This document shows positions 13,587-22,924 of a stretch of DNA of 64,000 nucleotides, piece after piece. The translations under genes and the position numbers were made by a program. The stretch's first letter is position 1; each line of letters begins with the position of its first letter. The DNA is from a virus. The stretch lies in the IMG/VR virus record IMGVR_UViG_3300032322_001765, positions 1-64,000 of that record. One strand, written 5' to 3'. The notes under the pieces were generated by a model. It was not told the DNA's origin. It searched no databases and was given only the letters and a program-made list of their open reading frames with translations.

Positions 13587-13687
13587 TTGTATATGAAGGG
13601 ATCTCTTTTTCGTAATTCTTTGAGTTTTTTTCGATATTTATATTCACGAATTACAAAATAGTACAATTCAATAATTTTTTTAATCAT
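13583..13687 (-). CDS. 34-aa basic linker gene
   Basis: MIKKIIELYYFVIREYKYRK then a basic stretch ending RDPFIYK. The ATG overlaps the TAA of the SGNH-like gene (ATGATTAA) and the TGA overlaps the ATG of the carbamoyltransferase (ATGA). Such double coupling argues that it is translated. An octamer TATAAATA (13635-13642) lies within it, but it encodes EYKYR and may not be a promoter. Confidence 0.62.
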   Translation of the reverse strand: MIKKIIELYYFVIREYKYRKKLKELRKRDPFIYK

Positions 13688-14540
13688 TTTTTATCCAATT
13701 AATCACCGTCTCCGCTACTTGCTTATTAAAATAAATACCCGGATGCGATCCATTGCCTTTTTTATCTTTTTGATTAAGTATATTTAGATCAATATCTCTA
13801 GCAGAATATTTGTTTATAAAATCCATGTCAAAAACTTTGGTTTTTACTATTGGTATTTGAAACTGTTCTAACGGTATATGTGTAATTTTTTTATGGTCTT
13901 TTAAAAATTGATCTAAATTACTTTGGTAAGTCGTAAATTCAAAAATTTTAATATTTAAAGACTTGCAAAGCAAGGAAATTGTCTTTCTATAAAAAGCAAA
14001 CCTATTATTAATATGTGAATTTTCTAGAAGAAAGCAGGTATATGCAGGTTTCCAAAATGGCGCCATAGGATTATTAACCAAATAAAACTCTAGTTTATCA
14101 TTAGTCCAGTAACAATTTCTTGTTAATTCAGGCCAATTTATAATAATTGCTTTAGGCCTACATTCATCATTTGATAGCATTTCTATAATATTTAAAAAAC
14201 TAAAATCAACTGATGCCCCACCTATTGCCCCGTTTACATAATCTAATCTCAAAGCTTTGCTAGTAATATAAGAAAATGTTTCTTCTAATGGTAATCCTGT
14301 GCCAGTTGTAAAACTGCAACCAAAAAATGCTATATAATTAGATAAATTTACTTCATCTAATTCTTTTTCCATTCTATATCCATAAGAATTAAACTTGTAT
14401 AGAATTTTACGATTAGACCATATCCATTTATCACCAAATTTTTCTTTATTTTTTACAAATTTTTCTTCCGGATCACCGGGATAAAATTCAGCAGATAAAT
14501 TTAATTCATTTTCATACGGAGATTTCAGTAAATAAGTCAT
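13680..14540 (-). CDS. SGNH/GDSL hydrolase-like protein, 286 aa
   Basis: AFFGCSFTTGTGLP near residue 72 is a block-I type nucleophile motif (G.S/C.S.t.G). GNGSHPGIYFNKQ near the C-terminus fits the late His of block V (D..HP in typical members; here S precedes HP). Such enzymes remove or move acyl or acetyl groups on glycans and lipids. The start at 14540 (MTYLLKSPYENELN) overlaps the upstream radical SAM gene by 29 bases; the Met at 14597 would overlap more. A family of such proteins lies in glycan operons of marine phages. The catalytic Asp is not certain. Confidence 0.55.
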   Translation of the reverse strand: MTYLLKSPYENELNLSAEFYPGDPEEKFVKNKEKFGDKWIWSNRKILYKFNSYGYRMEKELDEVNLSNYIAFFGCSFTTGTGLPLEETFSYITSKALRLDYVNGAIGGASVDFSFLNIIEMLSNDECRPKAIIINWPELTRNCYWTNDKLEFYLVNNPMAPFWKPAYTCFLLENSHINNRFAFYRKTISLLCKSLNIKIFEFTTYQSNLDQFLKDHKKITHIPLEQFQIPIVKTKVFDMDFINKYSARDIDLNILNQKDKKGNGSHPGIYFNKQVAETVINWIKND

Positions 14541-15684
14541 GTAATATTTTATAAAATTCAGAAAAAGTATTTTGATAGGTTTCGTTTCTTGATTCATCTA
14601 ACCATTTATTATATTTAATTCCTTGTTTAAACATTTCAACATTTTCATCTTTAGACACATGACTCAATAAATGCTGATAATTTTTAAGTTTATCAGTTAA
14701 TTTGTATTTTAGGGTTTCGGGTAAAATTCTTACGCTATAAAATTTTGGGTCATAAACAATATTTGATTGAACCTTAATATTTAAATTATTAAAATATTCC
14801 ATAAACTCAGGAACATAATAAATGTTCATCCAACTTATAGTCTGTGTTACACTTGTGTTTATCCAACTATTTTCTTTAAGTTTTTGTAAATTATATTCTA
14901 CATCATCCCATTTAGTTCCTTTTCTGATATAGTCGTTACGCTTACCTAAATCGTCAATACTACAATGTACTTCTACTTCTTTAAAGTTTTTCCAAATGTC
15001 TAATAATTGATTTGGTAGGTTAGACATATTAATACTATACCATAATTTTATTTGTTTGTTTAATCCATGTTCGATAAGTCTTTCTAAATAATTCCAATGT
15101 TTCTCTACTAAAGTAGGTTCACCCCCGTTTATATAAATTAACTCAACATCTTGACTGTGTGATAACAAGTCATTCCAAAATTCATCTGATTGTGTCCAAT
15201 TTGAATTAATCTTATTATCGTAAATTGTAACAAAATTTAATTCAGATTGAAGTTTATTGTACTCACTTATCCATTGAGTACTTGATGCCGGATTACATGT
15301 TCTACATTTTGCATTGCATAAGTTCCCTAACCTTAATTCAATAAACTTAAAATTAGGTTTTATAATTCCGTTTATATCATCATAGTCAGTGCCATATCGA
15401 GAAAGTTCTAATTTTCTTTTACTTTGTAAATTTAAATCTTCTTCTTGGTAACATCTTAAACATGCTTGTGGTTTTATTCCATTGCGCATTTCGTTACGTG
15501 TCTGTACAAAAAAATCGCTATTAACTATTTCTATAACCTTATTTTGATTTAAATTTAATTTTTTTCCGTTGGTTCTAGCAAAACTCATACTGTTAGTATG
15601 ATCACTAATGCAACATAATGAACTAGTTCCTTCAGGATGTGTTGCTAAATGCATCCATGGCAATGGACAAAAAGTGTCGGTCAT
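14512..15684 (-). CDS. Radical SAM protein with N-terminal Cys cluster (type A), 390 aa
   Basis: The radical SAM motif CNAKCRTC (Cys123, 127, 130) binds the 4Fe-4S cluster that cleaves S-adenosylmethionine. YINGGEPTL (GGEP motif) follows, as in SPASM/twitch proteins. The N-terminal Cys set is FCPLPW (C6), LCC (C24/25) and CLRC (C75, C78), likely a second Fe-S site placed before, not after, the radical domain. Proteins annotated 'twitch domain radical SAM' in aquatic phages look like this. Reaction unknown; candidates are peptide, sugar or lipid modification. Its ATG overlaps the stop of the next upstream gene (ATGA). Confidence 0.82.
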   Translation of the reverse strand: MTDTFCPLPWMHLATHPEGTSSLCCISDHTNSMSFARTNGKKLNLNQNKVIEIVNSDFFVQTRNEMRNGIKPQACLRCYQEEDLNLQSKRKLELSRYGTDYDDINGIIKPNFKFIELRLGNLCNAKCRTCNPASSTQWISEYNKLQSELNFVTIYDNKINSNWTQSDEFWNDLLSHSQDVELIYINGGEPTLVEKHWNYLERLIEHGLNKQIKLWYSINMSNLPNQLLDIWKNFKEVEVHCSIDDLGKRNDYIRKGTKWDDVEYNLQKLKENSWINTSVTQTISWMNIYYVPEFMEYFNNLNIKVQSNIVYDPKFYSVRILPETLKYKLTDKLKNYQHLLSHVSKDENVEMFKQGIKYNKWLDESRNETYQNTFSEFYKILHDLFTEISV

Positions 15685-16988
15685 ATATTTTTATACCAAA
15701 TTAAAATATCTTTGTTTCTTGATAATATTGAAAGTAACATATCATTTTCGTTTCTGTGTAAGTCGATTTTGTTAAACCTACGCTTTCCAGCTTTTAAACC
15801 ATTTACATGGTCGCTATACTTTTCGTCAAATGTTTGCCGATACTTCATATCATTAAATGTTTCACTATAAACCTTTGTTAAATGGTTACCTTTTATATTT
15901 TCGTATTCTATAAGGTCATCTAACATCGGGTCTAAAATTCTATGGGGCACACACATGGGACTCATTAATACACTTGATTCAAAATCGAAAGTTATTTTTA
16001 CATAAGATTTTACATTAAGTTGAACCGCTAAATCAATCATGTTTTTCATATCTAGCATTCCAGGGAGGGTCAATGTCACATCTAACACCATTGCATCCAT
16101 ACCATATATGTCATTTAAAAATAATCCCTTTTTAAAATTAGTTAACCATTCATTATATTTTAGACCAGATCGAATATACTCCGCAACTTCACCCGTAGCA
16201 TCCATACTAGCACATATATTAACTTTTTTGAAATTAGGAAGTAAATCATATAGGTTTTGATTTTTGTATGATACACGACTTAGATTAGTATTATATCTAA
16301 CAACAACGTTTTTACTATGTCCTGATTCAACCAAATATTTCATAACTTCCCAATGTATATCATACATTAGTGGCTCTCCACCGACCCAATAAATTTCTTC
16401 AATAGTATTATTTTTTACAGCTTCCCATAGTTCACTTTCAACGACTGTAGTTTGAAAATTTTCAATTTGATTTTTATTTTCATGTACCATCCATCTGTCG
16501 ACCGACGGGTTCCACATGTTTAAAATTCTTTTTTCACTTTCCCAAGAACTTGACAATTGCTCCCCACACATTCTGCATTTAAAATTACAAAGGTTATGTA
16601 TTCTATAATCAAACGAAATTGGTTTCATTGTGGTATGACCAGTTTCATCTGTTGAACTTAATATTTCATCAATTTTATGTGGGAATAAATTTTCGGTAAA
16701 ATACTGTCGATAGGTATATAAATTCAATATATTATTATTACAGACTTGACATTCAGGAATGTTTTCTCCATTAAGTATTCTACGACGAACACTACGCATA
16801 TGTTCGCTATTCCAATGTTCTTCCAGTGTCGTTGGTTTATACTCGTTACTATCAGAACCTTCGCTATCAATATATTGTTTTTGCCAACTAGCCTGTTCAC
16901 GACTAGCACAGCATAATCTACGTTCGCTTTGTGGGCTTATGTAAGTATGTGTCCATGGTGCAACACAAAATGTCTTTTTATCAATCAT
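15681..16988 (-). CDS. Radical SAM protein with N-terminal Cys cluster (type A), 435 aa
   Basis: Closest to the 390-aa protein: FCVAPWTH (C8), LCC (C26/27), CQVC (C80, C83), then CNFKCRMC (C134, 138, 141) and YWVGGEPLM. The region about 145-180 has a longer insert. SMDATGEVAEYIRSGLKYNEW is a segment shared in changed form with the other three. Like its neighbours it lacks a C-terminal SPASM Cys set. Overlaps both neighbours by 4-8 bases, so the four genes are one translational unit. Confidence 0.82.
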   Translation of the reverse strand: MIDKKTFCVAPWTHTYISPQSERRLCCASREQASWQKQYIDSEGSDSNEYKPTTLEEHWNSEHMRSVRRRILNGENIPECQVCNNNILNLYTYRQYFTENLFPHKIDEILSSTDETGHTTMKPISFDYRIHNLCNFKCRMCGEQLSSSWESEKRILNMWNPSVDRWMVHENKNQIENFQTTVVESELWEAVKNNTIEEIYWVGGEPLMYDIHWEVMKYLVESGHSKNVVVRYNTNLSRVSYKNQNLYDLLPNFKKVNICASMDATGEVAEYIRSGLKYNEWLTNFKKGLFLNDIYGMDAMVLDVTLTLPGMLDMKNMIDLAVQLNVKSYVKITFDFESSVLMSPMCVPHRILDPMLDDLIEYENIKGNHLTKVYSETFNDMKYRQTFDEKYSDHVNGLKAGKRRFNKIDLHRNENDMLLSILSRNKDILIWYKNI

Positions 16989-18408
16989 ATGTTGCTAATG
17001 GCTCATCTATATTTGTACCATCACCGCTATTCAATGGTTGGTAGGGTAATACTGTGGTTTCAATTGATTCTATCCAATCTGTTAAAATTTTAGGAAACAC
17101 ACTTAACGATTTGTTTCTACGTTGGTCGTATTCGGCGTAGAATGTTTTAAAATCTTTCCATAATAACTCTTTATTACTTGTCCTACGATGTGGGGCGTCA
17201 ACAACTTCTAAATAGTCTATCAAACGCTCTATGCTAGCTTTTTCACTCTCATGCCACAGTGGTTTGTTTTTTGCATTTTCATACCAATTACTTAAATTAT
17301 TTCTAACGTAATCTTTAATGTGATCAGGTAATGCTAATGGACTTTGAAAGCTCGGAAAACGCAATAGATTTAAGCTAACCGTGGGGCTCTTACAGTTTGG
17401 ATCTTCTTTAAGTTCATATATCTCGTCCAAGAAGTGATGAATACTGAATAAACATAAACTGTTTATTGTCATCATAACGTGAAGGCCTTCGAGATTTGCC
17501 TCAGATGCAATACGTTTAAAATTTTTCTTCCATAGTTTATATTCTAATCCATCACGAATATATTCAGCATGTTTACCCGTAGCTTCGCATGAAGTATACA
17601 AATGAAACCTTTTTATATTTTTTGTTTTTAAAATTAATTTGTCAATGATATCCTCTTTTGCAATTAAATTACTATTAACCGCAAAGCGCATATTACTATC
17701 CTGTTTCTCGAACCAATCGAACAACTTCCAAGTATTACCGGACATGAGTGGTTCGCCACCTGTAATACGTAGTTCTTCTAAACTTTCATTAAGACCATTA
17801 TCCCACCATTCCCAAAATGCTTGCACATAAGGATTTTCACTATCATCTTTGTAAGGCTGTGCCCATGATCCGTCTTGTTGAAAGGCGCCGGCGCCATCGC
17901 TAACTAAGTTTTGATAAGGTCCTTTTTTCTTTATGTCATTCGCCCAAGTTGTACTAAAACTTGCATTGCAATAACTACAAGCCAAATTACACACTCTATC
18001 AAAACTAATTTCAAAGGTTTTCAATAATACATCATGATCCCAAGGAGTCTGATTTGTTTTTGATATATCTTCATCACTATAGATAATTGTTTTAAATGTT
18101 CTATCAGAAACTTGGTCACCACCTATATCTTCAATTTTCCAACAATATTCACACTCTCTAGGTCTTTCACCTTCGAGCATCATTTTACGCATTAATTTTT
18201 TATGGTTAGTATTGTGTATAGCCGAAACATTTACTTTAACTTCTTCTATAGGAATTCTGTGAGCCGGCGGGTGATGACAGCTTGCAGTTGTACCAGACCC
18301 CAACCAAGTAGTTGCATTGTACCATTTTGCTGCACAATAACTTGGACTAATTTTATTGATTACTCTATTTCTATAGTCTGTCAAACTCTCATCAGGTTTT
18401 TTAGGCAT
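16981..18408 (-). CDS. Radical SAM protein with N-terminal Cys cluster (type B), 475 aa
   Basis: Motifs: YCAAKW (C25), SCHHPPAHRI (C44), ECEYCW (C86, C89), radical SAM CNLACSYC (C140, 144, 147) and LRITGGEPLMSGNTWKLFDW. The His-rich SCHHP motif is specific to this and the next protein, setting them apart from the two type A proteins. SCEATGKHAEYIRDGLEY matches the equivalent segment of all four. Similar proteins occur in phage and bacterial glycan clusters. Substrate unknown. Start codon lies 8 bases inside the end of the upstream gene. Confidence 0.82.
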   Translation of the reverse strand: MPKKPDESLTDYRNRVINKISPSYCAAKWYNATTWLGSGTTASCHHPPAHRIPIEEVKVNVSAIHNTNHKKLMRKMMLEGERPRECEYCWKIEDIGGDQVSDRTFKTIIYSDEDISKTNQTPWDHDVLLKTFEISFDRVCNLACSYCNASFSTTWANDIKKKGPYQNLVSDGAGAFQQDGSWAQPYKDDSENPYVQAFWEWWDNGLNESLEELRITGGEPLMSGNTWKLFDWFEKQDSNMRFAVNSNLIAKEDIIDKLILKTKNIKRFHLYTSCEATGKHAEYIRDGLEYKLWKKNFKRIASEANLEGLHVMMTINSLCLFSIHHFLDEIYELKEDPNCKSPTVSLNLLRFPSFQSPLALPDHIKDYVRNNLSNWYENAKNKPLWHESEKASIERLIDYLEVVDAPHRRTSNKELLWKDFKTFYAEYDQRRNKSLSVFPKILTDWIESIETTVLPYQPLNSGDGTNIDEPLATYD

Positions 18409-19771
18409 TTAATTCTTTCCAAAAGTTTTCATATTGGGGAAACGTACTTATAAAGTCTGTACCTCTCCGTAAATCGTATTCATTTATAAACTTCACAAAA
18501 TCTTCTTGTAAATCTATTCTTGTTTCATTGTTTGTAAGGTAATCGCAAAATCTTTTGATTTGATCCCATTCCTCAAGATACAGTCTTGCGTGTTCAGCTT
18601 TGATATAGTATTTTAGTAATAATTCTGACTTTGCTAAAATATCTTTGGCAAAATGCTCTCTTACATCTTTCGGAAGAATAAGGACATTTAAATGGGGAGG
18701 CCAACGTAGATAATTTATACTTACAGGAACTCTATTATTTGCACTCGTTAAATTAAATTCTTTTCGTAATTCAATAACCAAATCTAAAAAATCAGTAGTA
18801 GTTGGTAAACTTAGCACATTCATTGTGGTCATAATACTCACTGTAGAATCTGTATTACTTAAAATTTTTCTAACGTTATCTATCCATTTGTTGTAATTTA
18901 ATCCATATCTGCTGTATTCTGCTTGTTCACCTATCGATTCCAAACTTGTATAAATATCCACTCGTTTAACAGAATTGGATAGTTTATTAATTGTTTCTAT
19001 AAAATTATCTATCAATTTATCGTCTACACATAAATTAGAATTAATTGCTAATTCTAAGTTTGGTTTGGGATTATCGATAAGGTACGATAAAGTTTTTTGT
19101 ACATCTTTACTTAACAGCGGTTCACCACCTGTAATTCTAAACACTCGTAAATCGTCAATAATAGTAGGAAAATATTTATGGAAAGTATTTACATATGGAT
19201 TATCGTCACTATGCTTGTAAGGAAAACGTCCTACTTGTTTTAACCAATCTAGATTATGATTACTATTAAATGTAGGATAGGGCCCATGTCTTTCAATTTC
19301 TTCCATCCACTTGCTCGACACCTCAGGACTGCAATAACTACATTTAAAATTACACACATTACTGAATGAAACTTCTAAATAAGCAGGATTTATATCAGCA
19401 TATGGATCGCTACGTGCGACTTCATCTATTCTGTCCCACGCCCAATAATCTGCTGTTTTATAATGTCTATCACTAAAGTAAGATTTATCCAAATCTTCTA
19501 CGTTCCAACAATAGTCGCATTCTTGAGGTCGTTCGCCTTTTAACATTTTAACACGTTGTTCTTTTTTATAAGAACTGTTATGCAAGCTTGCTGGATTTTG
19601 TAATTCGCTTAATTGAATTTTATGTGGGCTGGGATGATGACAACTATGGTTATAACCATTTTGTAAATTTAAAGTTGTTTGCAACCACTTGGCACTACAA
19701 AAACTAGAACTAATATTGTTAATTTTTATAACTTTTTGTTTTAATTCCTCAATTCTCTGTTCGTTGCTCAT
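18401..19771 (-). CDS. Radical SAM protein with N-terminal Cys cluster (type B), 456 aa
   Basis: Paralogue of the 475-aa protein: FCSAKWLQTT (C25), SCHHPSPHKI (C44), ECDYCWN (C85, C88), CNFKCSYC (C140, 144, 147) and FRITGGEPLLSKD. The spacing of all seven Cys is nearly identical to its neighbour, so one arose by duplication of the other. I placed the start at the ATG (MSNEQRIEEL) that overlaps the TAA of the 315-aa gene (TAATG), not the GTG two codons upstream. Confidence 0.82.
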   Translation of the reverse strand: MSNEQRIEELKQKVIKINNISSSFCSAKWLQTTLNLQNGYNHSCHHPSPHKIQLSELQNPASLHNSSYKKEQRVKMLKGERPQECDYCWNVEDLDKSYFSDRHYKTADYWAWDRIDEVARSDPYADINPAYLEVSFSNVCNFKCSYCSPEVSSKWMEEIERHGPYPTFNSNHNLDWLKQVGRFPYKHSDDNPYVNTFHKYFPTIIDDLRVFRITGGEPLLSKDVQKTLSYLIDNPKPNLELAINSNLCVDDKLIDNFIETINKLSNSVKRVDIYTSLESIGEQAEYSRYGLNYNKWIDNVRKILSNTDSTVSIMTTMNVLSLPTTTDFLDLVIELRKEFNLTSANNRVPVSINYLRWPPHLNVLILPKDVREHFAKDILAKSELLLKYYIKAEHARLYLEEWDQIKRFCDYLTNNETRIDLQEDFVKFINEYDLRRGTDFISTFPQYENFWKELNA

Positions 19772-20718
19772 TACCACCCTTCTATTTTTCTGATTACATC
19801 TATCTCTTTTACTAATGGTCCTAAATTATGTCTATCACTTTTATAATGCCTTTTAAAAAATTTACTTTGTTCAGAACTTAACATACATATTGGTAATCCT
19901 AATTTAGTATCAAGTAAATTTCCTATTCTGTCAATTTCATCTAATAAATTAACTTTTTCATGTTCTTCCCAAAGCTTTTCAAAATTATCAAACCATTGTA
20001 CTTCATTTGAATTCCAATCAGTGAGCATAGTCATGTACGTTCCTAATCTTGCACCATAAATACCCCATAAACCATTCTCAACGTCTGCACCTACATTATG
20101 CCAAATAGTTAAGTTATCAAGGTTTCTACTTACTACGCTTCGTTGAAAATCGTTTATGTTTGGTTTTGTTCCATTAATTAAACACATTTTCACTCCTTCT
20201 CTGAAACCTGCACGCCAAGCCTGAAATGGTCTGTAGTTAGGATAAGTAGTGCTATAACAATCGTTCATGCTCCAGTATAACCCATTTGTATAATCTAAAC
20301 AAAAATCTACTGTAGTGATATTATTGCCGTCACTTGCCTCATGAGTTTTCATATTTTCTACATAGGTTTTAGTCCAACTACTTATACCGCCGTTTCCATA
20401 TTGTAAGCCATTGATTATATTTTTTGCTTTCCAACGATACTGTGCTTTTTGATAACTTTCATCTTTGTCTGTAAAATCTAGTGTTAAATTAAAAAACTCA
20501 AAATTAGGTAAATTATCTCCGTCAATTAATATAAAACGTTCAGTATCACTTTCTTCTGCTGCGGCTTTATGTGCTGCGTCACTTCCTTTAACACCGTCTA
20601 CTCTACGTGCCCATGGTACCATGTTTTTAATTTTAACCCAAAATTCTTCTTTTTGTGGCTCATCATAACTTAAATAAATGCAATCTAAGTCTGCTATATC
20701 AACTTTATCATAACTCAT
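19771..20718 (-). CDS. Glycosyltransferase-like protein, 315 aa
   Basis: Residues about 40-85 read VDGVKGSDAAHKAAAEESDT then ERFILIDGDNLPNFEF, which suggests a GT-A like nucleotide-sugar fold with a DGD (DxD) metal site. A long C-terminal part has WRAGFREGVKMCL and an acidic end. The same domain, without the DGD, forms the C-terminus of the 793-aa protein. The family occurs in other T4-like phages of aquatic hosts, where it is annotated only loosely. Overlaps the 96-aa gene by 11 bases. Confidence 0.6.
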   Translation of the reverse strand: MSYDKVDIADLDCIYLSYDEPQKEEFWVKIKNMVPWARRVDGVKGSDAAHKAAAEESDTERFILIDGDNLPNFEFFNLTLDFTDKDESYQKAQYRWKAKNIINGLQYGNGGISSWTKTYVENMKTHEASDGNNITTVDFCLDYTNGLYWSMNDCYSTTYPNYRPFQAWRAGFREGVKMCLINGTKPNINDFQRSVVSRNLDNLTIWHNVGADVENGLWGIYGARLGTYMTMLTDWNSNEVQWFDNFEKLWEEHEKVNLLDEIDRIGNLLDTKLGLPICMLSSEQSKFFKRHYKSDRHNLGPLVKEIDVIRKIEGW

Positions 20719-20998
20719 ATATTTTTGCTTCCCATCTACAAACTTTACCTAAATAATCTTCATCCACAAGTATTGCATTATCTTCATATGCGCATCTTAC
20801 ACCATTGACATTTGGTACTACTTTAATAAAATTTATTTTACCTGCAAGCTTGACTATTTTTTGTTCGACGATTCGTATATCAAATCTACACTCTGCATAA
20901 GTTTGAGCATCGACCACTATATAATTTCCAGGCAAATCCTCACAAGTATAGAATAATACATCTCCGTTTTCATCGTAATATAATCTAAACTCTACCAT
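20708..20998 (-). CDS. Hypothetical protein, 96 aa
   Basis: Starts MVEFRLYYDENGDVLFYTCE and is beta-rich (NYIVVDAQTYAECRFDIRIV). Proteins with this 'YYDe.G.vl.Yt.e..pG.Yi.v....y' pattern are widespread in phages of aquatic bacteria near glycosyltransferase genes. Function unknown. It overlaps both neighbouring genes. Confidence 0.62.
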   Translation of the reverse strand: MVEFRLYYDENGDVLFYTCEDLPGNYIVVDAQTYAECRFDIRIVEQKIVKLAGKINFIKVVPNVNGVRCAYEDNAILVDEDYLGKVCRWEAKIYEL

Positions 20999-21785
20999 AT
21001 TCTTCCTTTACAATCTTAGCAAAATCTTTATTATGATAGTGGAAAATATAAGTCTGTGGTATTTTTTGAATTCGAATTGGGTGAGTTAATTCATAAACTA
21101 ACTCTCGCTTCCAATCATCAGTAATCAAATTATTTACATATTGTTTCATATGAACGAAACTAAATCCATCGACGCAGGGCATAGTTGTATTTTCTACTCC
21201 CATAATATGACAAACTATACTATAAACCCAATCCGTAGTTGGTAACTCATCTACATTGCATTTAAATTTTTTAATTATATCATACCAATTTTCAAAAACA
21301 AACCGCACATTCTTAAAAAATAGTTCAGCAAATGGTGACTTTTTAAAATATGTTACTGCATTATAAACGTCGGGCAAATTATTATCATCAATAAACTTTC
21401 TGTAAAATCTTACATCACTTATTTGTTGTTTATAATCTCTTATGGTTGTACAAACACAAACATCCTTTAAACTCAACACATCAAATAGATAATCAATATC
21501 AGTGTTGACTATCATATCCGCTTCTAGTTTTATTGTATGATCATATGGGCTGGCTTCATAGACCTGCCAATCATTAACCAACTTCCATGCACTATTTGGT
21601 TCTAAGTCCCCGTATGGCAATTCGATAACATTGTCAAATGCAGCACACATACTTACGTCATTACTTAATAATGTTATGTTTGCTTTTGGATTTGCTTTTT
21701 TTAAACTCAAAGCAAGTGCGTCTGCACAATCAATATAATTTGTTTCTTTCGTATTTTGTGCTAAAACAAGATAACCTTTCGTCAT
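20985..21785 (-). CDS. Glycosyltransferase-like protein (GT8-like), 266 aa
   Basis: The start MTKGYLVLAQNTKETNYIDC fits the first strand of a GT-A fold. SPYDHTIKLEADMIVNTDID follows at about residue 80; ADMI occupies the place of the DxD. YNAVTYFKKSPFAELFF is the usual following segment of GT8-like phage proteins. Late residues include FHYHNKDF, perhaps the C-terminal metal His. It probably moves a sugar from a nucleotide donor. A sister gene of the same type lies immediately upstream and overlaps by four bases. Confidence 0.62.
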   Translation of the reverse strand: MTKGYLVLAQNTKETNYIDCADALALSLKKANPKANITLLSNDVSMCAAFDNVIELPYGDLEPNSAWKLVNDWQVYEASPYDHTIKLEADMIVNTDIDYLFDVLSLKDVCVCTTIRDYKQQISDVRFYRKFIDDNNLPDVYNAVTYFKKSPFAELFFKNVRFVFENWYDIIKKFKCNVDELPTTDWVYSIVCHIMGVENTTMPCVDGFSFVHMKQYVNNLITDDWKRELVYELTHPIRIQKIPQTYIFHYHNKDFAKIVKEEYGRV

Positions 21786-22579
21786 ACTATTTCCATAAAG
21801 TTTTGTTTATTAAGACAATGAAAATCCATATCTTTAACTATGATATAATTCTTTTTTATTTTTTCTTTATGAATTTTTTCTCTGTATATTTTATATTCTG
21901 TATTGTAAAGCTCTTGTCCAACTCTTTCGATTTTTAATTCTTTGTCTACATGTACAAGATTCCATGGCATATGGCATTCGGGATCATCTAAATGTCCATT
22001 AATAATTCTGTGCGCAATAGTTAGTGCATAGTCATTTCGATACATAAGACTGTACATTCCATATAATTCCGCATAATATCTATAGTTATGTTGAATCATT
22101 TTAATACATTCAAATAACTGTTTTGTTTTGTTCGTTTTTTTGAAAACAATAATTGTAGCCCACATCGTAGGGTAAGATATTGGGCTAATTAATTCATTTT
22201 CTATATTCTCCATTAAAAATTTTATGTTATTCGGAACGACATAATCAGTGCATATATTAAACAGTAAGTTAAGCGAATCACTATTAATTAAATAATCTGT
22301 ATCTAATAATAATGTTTCATCATACGGCGTTAAGTCGTATGCTTGATATCTACCTTTGTTAATCCAAACCGTTTTATTCTTTTTATTACTTTTATCAGAA
22401 TCAACTATAAAAACATTATCAAATTTATAATCATATTTCGCTATATCAGTATTAATATCTGTAACTACACTAGATTTTAAACCTAAAAAATGTTCCGCAC
22501 GTTTTGCGGTTGCGATAGCCATTTTAAAATAGTCAACACTATCAGTGTTGAACGCAAATAATAGAATGCCTCTGCTCAT
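21782..22579 (-). CDS. Glycosyltransferase-like protein (GT8-like), 265 aa
   Basis: Paralogue of the 266-aa protein. MSRGILLFAFNTDSVDYFKM begins the fold; DETLLLDTDYLINSD gives a clear DxD motif; YPTMWATIIVFKKTNKT matches the same place in the sister. The C-terminus is basic (KIYREKIHKEKIKKNY). Overlaps the ends of both neighbours by four bases. Substrate unknown. Confidence 0.62.
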   Translation of the reverse strand: MSRGILLFAFNTDSVDYFKMAIATAKRAEHFLGLKSSVVTDINTDIAKYDYKFDNVFIVDSDKSNKKNKTVWINKGRYQAYDLTPYDETLLLDTDYLINSDSLNLLFNICTDYVVPNNIKFLMENIENELISPISYPTMWATIIVFKKTNKTKQLFECIKMIQHNYRYYAELYGMYSLMYRNDYALTIAHRIINGHLDDPECHMPWNLVHVDKELKIERVGQELYNTEYKIYREKIHKEKIKKNYIIVKDMDFHCLNKQNFMEIV

Positions 22580-22881
22580 CTATTATTTTTTAATAATGAA
22601 TGTTCTTCATACCATTGAGTAATTATATTGTTATAATTCTCTTTTGCTTTATCTAAGAGTTGTTTCCTGTTTACTTTAATTGGGTTTTCATAATTATCTA
22701 ATAAAATAATTGTCTCCTCATCGATTCCATTAAGTTCAGAAATAAAATTTAAAGAACTTACCCATAATCCTCCTTGGTCAGCAAAAATCATCTTGCTTTG
22801 ATATTTTTCTTTGAGTTGATTTTTTTGAGAAATAAAATCGAATCTAATCTTAGACTCAACCAAAAGATTTTCCACGTTCAT
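22576..22881 (-). CDS. Hypothetical protein, 101 aa
   Basis: Begins MNVENLLVESKIRFDFISQK and is helical and charged, with ETIILLDNYENPIKVNR in the middle. TAGGAGAG lies seven bases ahead of the ATG at 22881, so I did not use the GTG two codons upstream. Proteins ending 'W..E.....' like this one (QWYEEHSLLKNNR) often follow structural genes in aquatic T4-like phages. First gene after the fibre cluster. Unknown role. Confidence 0.62.
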   Translation of the reverse strand: MNVENLLVESKIRFDFISQKNQLKEKYQSKMIFADQGGLWVSSLNFISELNGIDEETIILLDNYENPIKVNRKQLLDKAKENYNNIITQWYEEHSLLKNNR

Positions 22882-22924
22882 AAACACTCTCCTAAGAGTA
22901 TTTACTAGGTATAATTTTGTTTAT

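Noticed and set aside
13635-13642. TATAAATA as a late promoter for the carbamoyltransferase
   Set aside because: It falls inside the 34-aa gene as codons for a Tyr-Lys-Tyr stretch and about 50 bases from the start; it may be chance, so I did not list it as a promoter.
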